Shown one piece after another: positions 5,450 through 9,939 of a stretch of 9,939 nucleotides of DNA; the stretch's first letter is position 1; the number at the start of each line of letters is the position of its first letter. A program made the translations under genes and the position numbers. Origin of the DNA: JBASRP01 sp044866075 (GTDB lineage: Bacteria > Actinomycetota > AC-67); contig JBIOTQ010000021.1 of the NCBI GenBank assembly GCA_044866075.1, positions 1 to 9,939 on the forward strand. Direction: 5' to 3'. The notes below the pieces were generated by a model that saw only the letters and a program-made list of their open reading frames with translations, did not search any database and was not told the DNA's origin.

Positions 5450-6727
5450 ATGGCCGACTTCCTTCGCGGGCGTATGCCCGCCCTAGTCGTTATCGTTGGG
5501 TTGATAACGGTCCTTGCGTGGTACCCGCCGCTGAGCAGCGCTGCGCCGCCCGATCCGATCTCATCGTCAGCCACGATGGATGATGTTTCGGCCGAGGTCG
5601 GTCGGCGCATTCCGTCGTTCGCGGGCTTCTATGTTGATGAGTCCACTCGGACAGTTCATGTCCTTACGACTTCAGGCAGTTCCACTGATGCGAGCCGGGC
5701 GAGGGATGAGTGGGCTAGCTTGATGGGAAGCGCAGCGCCTGCAGATATGCAGGCGGCCCGGGTTGTGGTCCATAGGGTCAAGTATCGTTTCACAACGCTG
5801 AAAGCCTGGATGGATCAGGCGACCTCCGATCTTTTCACCCTCAATGACGATGTCGTCTACGTGGATGCGCAAGAGAAGGACAACCGGCTCGAGGTCGCGG
5901 TGGCCACAACCGCAGCTGAGTCAGTCGTTAAGCAGTGGGCCGAAAAAACTGCAATCCCGGATGATGCACTTAGTACCAGGATTGTGCCGAGAGGCGAGGT
6001 GATCTCGCTTCAAAGCTACAACCGTCCGATCGTAGGCGGTTTGCGAATACGAAATGAGAACGCTGGCATTTGCACGATGACGGTTAACGCTCGTTGGTCA
6101 GGCATTCAGGGCGTCCTAACCGCCAGTCATTGTACCAAGACGGAAGGATTCGACATTGGCGACTTCTTCCAACCGTCGAGCCCGGATCGTATTGCCTACG
6201 AGCAGCAAGAGCCTCCACCGTTTGTTGGCGGCAAGTGCCCCAGCGGTGACATCTGCAAGTGGGCTGACGTGCTCTTCGCTGCAAAGTACTCAGCCACGTC
6301 ATACGCTCAAGGTGCGGTTGCGATTACACCGGAAAACTCGGTCTCGTATAACGGCGACAATTTCCTGATTCGGGCTGAGACAGTACCGGCTGTACTCCAA
6401 GGTGTCGCGAAGGTCGGGTCCACGACCGGTCGAACCATTGGAACCGTGACCAACGCGTGCGCGAATTTTCGGGACAACGACCCGAATAGCATAAACTACC
6501 AAACGCTGTTCTTGTGTCAGGGAATAGCCAGCTTCCTGACACGCGGTGGGGACAGCGGCGCCCCAGTCGTTCGATCCGAGATTGTCGGAGGGGGTCCGCA
6601 TGACGTCGCCTTCAAGGGCCTCGCCTGGTACAAGATCAGCGACACAAGCGCTGTTTTCTCCAACCCAGTCGGCATCCAAAACGCTTTTGGTGGTGAGGTG
6701 TACACGTGCGTCAGCTTCGTTTGTTGA
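5450..6727 (+). CDS. Secreted trypsin-fold serine protease precursor (S1E, alpha-lytic/streptogrisin-like)
   Basis: Predicted extracellular endopeptidase of 425 aa. A signal peptide is evident: RGR followed by a hydrophobic core (about 10-24) and an Ala-rich cleavage region near 31-32. Residues of about 45-190 form a pro-region with SFAGFYVDESTRTVHV, reminiscent of the alpha-lytic pro-domain that assists folding. PIVGG at 193-197 resembles the mature N-terminus of alpha-lytic protease, and AGICTMTV followed by GVLTASHC aligns with the start of the S1E catalytic domain. Triad: His227 (TASHC), probably Asp273 (WADVLFA), Ser369 (GGDSGAPV). All eight cysteines (208, 228, 263, 269, 337, 356, 420, 425) lie in the mature part, which fits four disulfides and export. 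ATG 5450 is supported by GGGGGAGG five bases upstream. It lies 118 nt after the sigma gene. GC is about 52% at 5941-6000, well below the core genes. Substrate specificity cannot be read from sequence. Confidence 0.93.
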   Translation: MADFLRGRMPALVVIVGLITVLAWYPPLSSAAPPDPISSSATMDDVSAEVGRRIPSFAGFYVDESTRTVHVLTTSGSSTDASRARDEWASLMGSAAPADMQAARVVVHRVKYRFTTLKAWMDQATSDLFTLNDDVVYVDAQEKDNRLEVAVATTAAESVVKQWAEKTAIPDDALSTRIVPRGEVISLQSYNRPIVGGLRIRNENAGICTMTVNARWSGIQGVLTASHCTKTEGFDIGDFFQPSSPDRIAYEQQEPPPFVGGKCPSGDICKWADVLFAAKYSATSYAQGAVAITPENSVSYNGDNFLIRAETVPAVLQGVAKVGSTTGRTIGTVTNACANFRDNDPNSINYQTLFLCQGIASFLTRGGDSGAPVVRSEIVGGGPHDVAFKGLAWYKISDTSAVFSNPVGIQNAFGGEVYTCVSFVC

Positions 6728-7162
6728 CGGGACAGACGCCATTGTGTCGATGAAATCTACGCTCATAGACGTCCACCAAGCCGGCCGGACCCTGACGTTT
6801 GGCGCTGATCTTCGGACGCCGCTAACCCTGCCATGCTACGGTCTAGATCGATCCGAGGCTGATGTCGCTTGCCCACGCACCCGTCGCGAACGGCACGATC
6901 ACATACGATCTTCTGACCCTCTACGCAACGCTGAGCCAGCAAGGGTCGAAGCGTCGGCCTCATGGTCTGAGGCCGCGCACCGTCCGCGCCGTTCATTTGT
7001 CTGCTCCGAGCGTTGAGGGATGCGGCTCGGCGTCGGCTCGTCGTCCGTAGGTGCGTGCGACTTCGTAATAGTGGCAGAGCGCCGGCATCGCGGCGACCGC
7101 AGACAGTCCCAACCCCGCGAACGAGGCCCTTTCGTACATCAGCGCTGCTAGCATCGCGCTCA
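6728..7162. other. 435-nt gap without a supportable gene
   Basis: Open frames in this stretch on either strand are short, Arg/Ser/Pro-rich and resemble no family I know. No rho-independent terminator with a U-run follows the protease stop. GC and codon character change from the lower-GC protease block to the high-GC core block here, so the right border of the accessory region probably lies within it. A weak promoter for the next gene may be at its end (see 7149-7154). Confidence 0.6.
7149..7154 (+). promoter_or_regulatory. TANNNT -10-like element, possible leaderless start of the next gene
   Basis: TAGCAT ends nine bases before GTG 7163, so transcription would begin at or next to the start codon. 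No ribosome site is seen before that GTG, which suits a leaderless mRNA, a common arrangement in actinobacteria. No clear -35 hexamer is seen. Confidence 0.3.
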
Positions 7163-7789
7163 GTGGAGCCGCAGATAGATCCCACGGCGCCGAAAGGCAC
7201 GCCTCAGAATCCCTCCGACGCGATCCTCACTCTTCCCAACGTCATCACGTTCGCGCGTCTCGCGTTGATACCGCTCTTCCTCTGGCTCGCGCTCGGGCCC
7301 AAGAACATGGGCGCGGCGTGGGTCGTCGGGTTCACACTCGGATCGACGGACTGGATCGACGGCAAGGTCGCCCGGCGCTATCAGCAGGTATCGAAACTCG
7401 GCATCGCGATCGATCCGTTCTTCGACCGGCTCGCCGTCGCCGCGGCCGCGGTCGTCATCATCATGCGAGATCTGGCGCCGCTGTGGACGGTCGTCGTCGT
7501 TCTCGCGCGCGACGGATTGCTCCTAGCGATGTTGCCGTATCTGCAGGCGCGCGGCGTGCCGCGCCCGGCCGTCACGCAGGTCGGAAAAGCCGGCAGCTTC
7601 GGCGTGATGTGGGCCTTCGGCCTCTTCGTGGGCGCCGCGATCACGAACCCCCCGACGACCTGGGTGCGCGTGCTGGCGTGGCTCGCGTTCTATCCGGGTG
7701 TCGCCCTCAGTTACCTGGCTGCGTTCGGGTACGCGCGCACAGCGCTCGCTTCGCTTAGGCCCGGACCTCCCTCTGCGGCCGCTGGGTAG
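7163..7789 (+). CDS. CDP-alcohol phosphatidyltransferase (PgsA/cardiolipin synthase class)
   Basis: Integral membrane enzyme transferring a phosphatidyl group from CDP-diacylglycerol to an alcohol acceptor. From GTG 7163 it has 208 aa, normal for the family. The full family motif D-x2-D-G-x2-A-R-x8-G-x3-D-x3-D is present: D63, D66, G67, A70, R71, G80, D84, D88. Several hydrophobic spans are visible (about 29-45, 50-61, 91-101, 106-126, 145-161, 168-190). The N-terminal LTLPNVITFARLALIP is typical of PgsA-like members. The frame extends upstream to TTG 7013, but that extension is Arg-rich and looks non-coding. The acceptor could be glycerol-3-phosphate, phosphatidylglycerol or inositol phosphate. 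From memory, Streptomyces has a CDP-alcohol-type cardiolipin synthase gene beside a homolog of the next gene, which favours cardiolipin synthase. The next gene starts 33 nt downstream. Confidence 0.92.
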   Translation: MEPQIDPTAPKGTPQNPSDAILTLPNVITFARLALIPLFLWLALGPKNMGAAWVVGFTLGSTDWIDGKVARRYQQVSKLGIAIDPFFDRLAVAAAAVVIIMRDLAPLWTVVVVLARDGLLLAMLPYLQARGVPRPAVTQVGKAGSFGVMWAFGLFVGAAITNPPTTWVRVLAWLAFYPGVALSYLAAFGYARTALASLRPGPPSAAAG

Positions 7790-7822
7790 AATCCGCACGC
7801 AAATAACCCGATCCGGAGCCCT

Positions 7823-9939
7823 ATGAAAGCTGTGATCATGGCCGGCGGGGAGGGCACGCGCCTGCGGCCCCTCACGTCGAACCAACCCAAGCCCATGGTG
7901 CCGATGGTCAATCGGCCGCTCATGGAGTACATCGTCCTACTCCTCAAGAAACACGGCTTGACCGACATCGTCGTGACGGTGCAGTTCCTCGCGAGTCTCG
8001 TGCGCCAGTACTTCGGCGACGGCGAGGACCTCGGCGTGGAGCTCGCCTACGCGACCGAGGAATCGCCGCTCGGCACCGCGGGCAGCGTCAAGAACGCGGA
8101 AGGCGCGCTCGACGACACGTTCCTCGTGATCTCCGGTGACGCGCTCACCGACATCGACCTCGAGAAGGTCACCGCGTTCCATCGCGAGAAAGGCGCGCTC
8201 GTCACGGTCGTTCTGTCGCGGCAGCCCAACCCGCTCGACTACGGGATCGTGATCGCGGACGACGAAGGTCGCATCGAACGCTTTCTCGAGAAACCGGGCT
8301 GGGGGCAAGTCTTCAGCGACACCGTGAACACGGGCATCTACATCCTCGAGCCGGAGATCTTCAATCACATCCCGCCGGACACGCCGTTCGACTTCTCGAA
8401 AGACCTCTTCCCGGCTCTCCTCGAGAAAGGCGCGCCGATCTACGGCTACGTCGCCGAGGGCTACTGGTGTGACGTCGGCAACGTCGAGGCGTACATGCGC
8501 GCGCACCAGGACATCCTGGAGCGACGCGTCGACGTGCCGATCGACGGGTTCGAGATCTCGGACGGCGTGTGGATGGGGGAGGGTGCAATCGTCGATCCCG
8601 ACGCGAAGATCGAAGGTCCCGTCGTACTCGGCGAGCACGTGAAGGTCGAAGCCGGGGCGCACATCCGGGAGTTCTCCGTGGTCGGCAACAACGCCGTCGT
8701 GAAATCGGGCGCGTTCTTGCACCGCGCGATCGTCCACGACAACGCGTACATCGCCGAGGGCGCCAACCTGCGCGGGTGCATCCTCGGCCGCAACGCCGAT
8801 GTGCGCCGCGGCGCGCGGCTCGAGGAGGGGGTCGTCCTCGGGGACGAGGGCTTCGTCGGCGAGAACGCGGTCCTTCAGCCGAACGTGAAGGTCTATCCGT
8901 TCAAGACGGTCGAAGCCGGCGCCGTCATCGGGCGCAGCATCATCTGGGAGTCGCGTGGGACGCGGACGCTTTTCGGCTCACGCGGGGTCTCGGGGCTGAT
9001 CAACGTAGACATCACGCCGGACCTGGCGGTCCGGCTGGCCGCGGCTTATGCGGCGACGCTGAAACGGGGATCGACCGTCGTCACGTGCCGCGACGCGTCG
9101 CGCGCCGCGCGCACCATCAAACGCGCATTCATCGCCGGGCTGAACGGGTCCGGCGTGCACGTACACGACCTCGAGCTCGCGCCGGTCCCGGTGGCGCGCT
9201 TCCACCTCCGCAGCGCCCGTGCGACCGGCGGCGTGGCCGTCGAAACGGTGCCCGGCGACCCGCAGTCGATCGAGATCCGTTTCTTCGACGCCACCGGGGC
9301 GGACATCGACGACTCGATGGAGCGGTCGATCGAACGTGTCTACTTCCGCGAGGACGCGCGACGCGCGTTCCCCGACGAGATCGGCGAATTGCGGTTCCCC
9401 CCACGCGCGCTCGAGTTCTACCAGGCCGGACTGCTCCAAACGGTCGACCTGGGATCGATAAAAGATGCACGGATCAAGGCCGTGGTCGACTGCGCGTTCG
9501 GGGCGACGGCGCTCGTGCTTCCGGGGATCCTGGGACGCCTCGGCGGCGAGATCTTGACCGTCAATTCCTACGTCGACGAGAACCGGACGACGACGACCGC
9601 CGAGGAGCGCGCCGCGAAGGTCGACGAGCTCGCCACGATGGTCCGCGCGTCGCGCGCGCAGGGAGGAGCGCTCTTCGATCCTTTGGGCGAGCGCATCCAG
9701 CTCGTCCTGGAAGGCGGGGACCCCATCCCGACCGATCGCGCTCTGCTGCTGCTGATGGATCTGGTGTGCGAGCGGAAAGGTCCGGGCACGGTCGTTCTGC
9801 CGATCTCGGCGCCGTCGTCGGCCGAGGAGATCGCGCAGCGTCACGGGTGCACCGTGCTGCGAACGAAGCATGCCGCGAGCGCGCTGATGGCCGCGTGCTC
9901 GGAAGAGAACGCGATCTTCGCCGGCGGGATGGACGGCGC
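7823..9939 (+). CDS. Mannose-1-phosphate guanylyltransferase-like protein fused to a degenerate phosphomannomutase domain, 3' partial
   Basis: The 705 visible codons form three parts. Residues 1-240 are a sugar-phosphate nucleotidyltransferase: MAGGEGTRLRPLT (6-18), K23 in QPKPMVP, GDALTD (105-110), LEKP (155-158), NTGIY (169-173), YWCDVGN (214-220). About 255-375 is a left-handed beta-helix with hexapeptide-like repeats such as VVLGEHVKVEAGAHI. From about 383 the sequence follows the alpha-D-phosphohexomutase fold (GSRGVSGLINVDITPDLAVRLA and VVDCAFGATALVLP). The likely activity is forming an NDP-sugar, GDP-mannose by similarity to ManC-type proteins, for glycans or glycolipids. The mutase part lacks its hallmark loops: VETVPGDP replaces TASHNP and DPLGER replaces the metal-binding DGDADR. 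ATG 7823 has GGAG (7815-7818) four bases before it. The gene is probably in an operon with the phosphatidyltransferase. The stop lies outside the window. Confidence 0.94.
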   Translation, partial: MKAVIMAGGEGTRLRPLTSNQPKPMVPMVNRPLMEYIVLLLKKHGLTDIVVTVQFLASLVRQYFGDGEDLGVELAYATEESPLGTAGSVKNAEGALDDTFLVISGDALTDIDLEKVTAFHREKGALVTVVLSRQPNPLDYGIVIADDEGRIERFLEKPGWGQVFSDTVNTGIYILEPEIFNHIPPDTPFDFSKDLFPALLEKGAPIYGYVAEGYWCDVGNVEAYMRAHQDILERRVDVPIDGFEISDGVWMGEGAIVDPDAKIEGPVVLGEHVKVEAGAHIREFSVVGNNAVVKSGAFLHRAIVHDNAYIAEGANLRGCILGRNADVRRGARLEEGVVLGDEGFVGENAVLQPNVKVYPFKTVEAGAVIGRSIIWESRGTRTLFGSRGVSGLINVDITPDLAVRLAAAYAATLKRGSTVVTCRDASRAARTIKRAFIAGLNGSGVHVHDLELAPVPVARFHLRSARATGGVAVETVPGDPQSIEIRFFDATGADIDDSMERSIERVYFREDARRAFPDEIGELRFPPRALEFYQAGLLQTVDLGSIKDARIKAVVDCAFGATALVLPGILGRLGGEILTVNSYVDENRTTTTAEERAAKVDELATMVRASRAQGGALFDPLGERIQLVLEGGDPIPTDRALLLLMDLVCERKGPGTVVLPISAPSSAEEIAQRHGCTVLRTKHAASALMAACSEENAIFAGGMDG

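Noticed and set aside
7013..7162. TTG 7013 as start of the phosphatidyltransferase
   Set aside because: The added 50 residues are Arg-rich and not family-like, and GTG 7163 gives a normal-length protein.
7937..9871. Long minus-strand frames (7937-8737 and 8978-9871) opposite the guanylyltransferase-like gene
   Set aside because: Asp/Arg/Val-rich shadows of a well-supported + strand gene, with no recognisable domain.
1..9939. CRISPR array, riboswitch, or tandem repeat family
   Set aside because: No regularly spaced repeats or recognisable aptamer seen on reading both strands.

Overview
The window reads as chromosomal DNA of a high-GC actinobacterium. Supporting signs are GC-rich codon use in the core genes, GTG starts, a CDP-alcohol phosphatidyltransferase next to a fused mannose-1-phosphate guanylyltransferase/phosphomannomutase-like gene, and an S1E (alpha-lytic/streptogrisin-like) secreted protease. 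The genus cannot be told from the sequence. All intact genes are on the + strand.

Region 1 (1-3526) is core: the 3' nearly complete aroA (shikimate pathway), cmk (CMP kinase), der (ribosome-assembly GTPase, overlapping cmk by 23 nt with a strong ribosome site inside cmk) and tRNA-Pro(GGG). The 5' part of aroA has clearly lower GC and different codons from the rest of the gene.

Region 2 (3527-about 7160) looks accessory. It begins right after the tRNA with a frameshifted minus-strand remnant of a transposase C-terminus. A lower-GC three-gene group follows: a single-pass membrane protein whose outer domain resembles the BsuPI proteinase-inhibitor fold and whose short cytoplasmic N-terminus resembles the anti-sigma-like partners of SigE-family factors; an ECF sigma factor; and a secreted trypsin-fold protease with signal peptide, pro-region and full catalytic triad. 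A plausible promoter, a palindrome and a long-range inverted repeat that can cover the ribosome site lie just before the protease. My main hypothesis is a surface-sensing circuit in which an inhibitor-like membrane domain, a sigma factor and a protease are linked. The circuit is inference, while the individual gene calls rest on visible motifs. About 435 nt after the protease contain no gene I can support.

Region 3 (7163-9939) returns to core composition: a CDP-alcohol phosphatidyltransferase (phosphatidylglycerophosphate or cardiolipin synthase class), then a large sugar-nucleotidyltransferase fused to a left-handed beta-helix and a phosphomannomutase-like domain that has lost the hallmark catalytic loops. 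That gene runs off the right edge.
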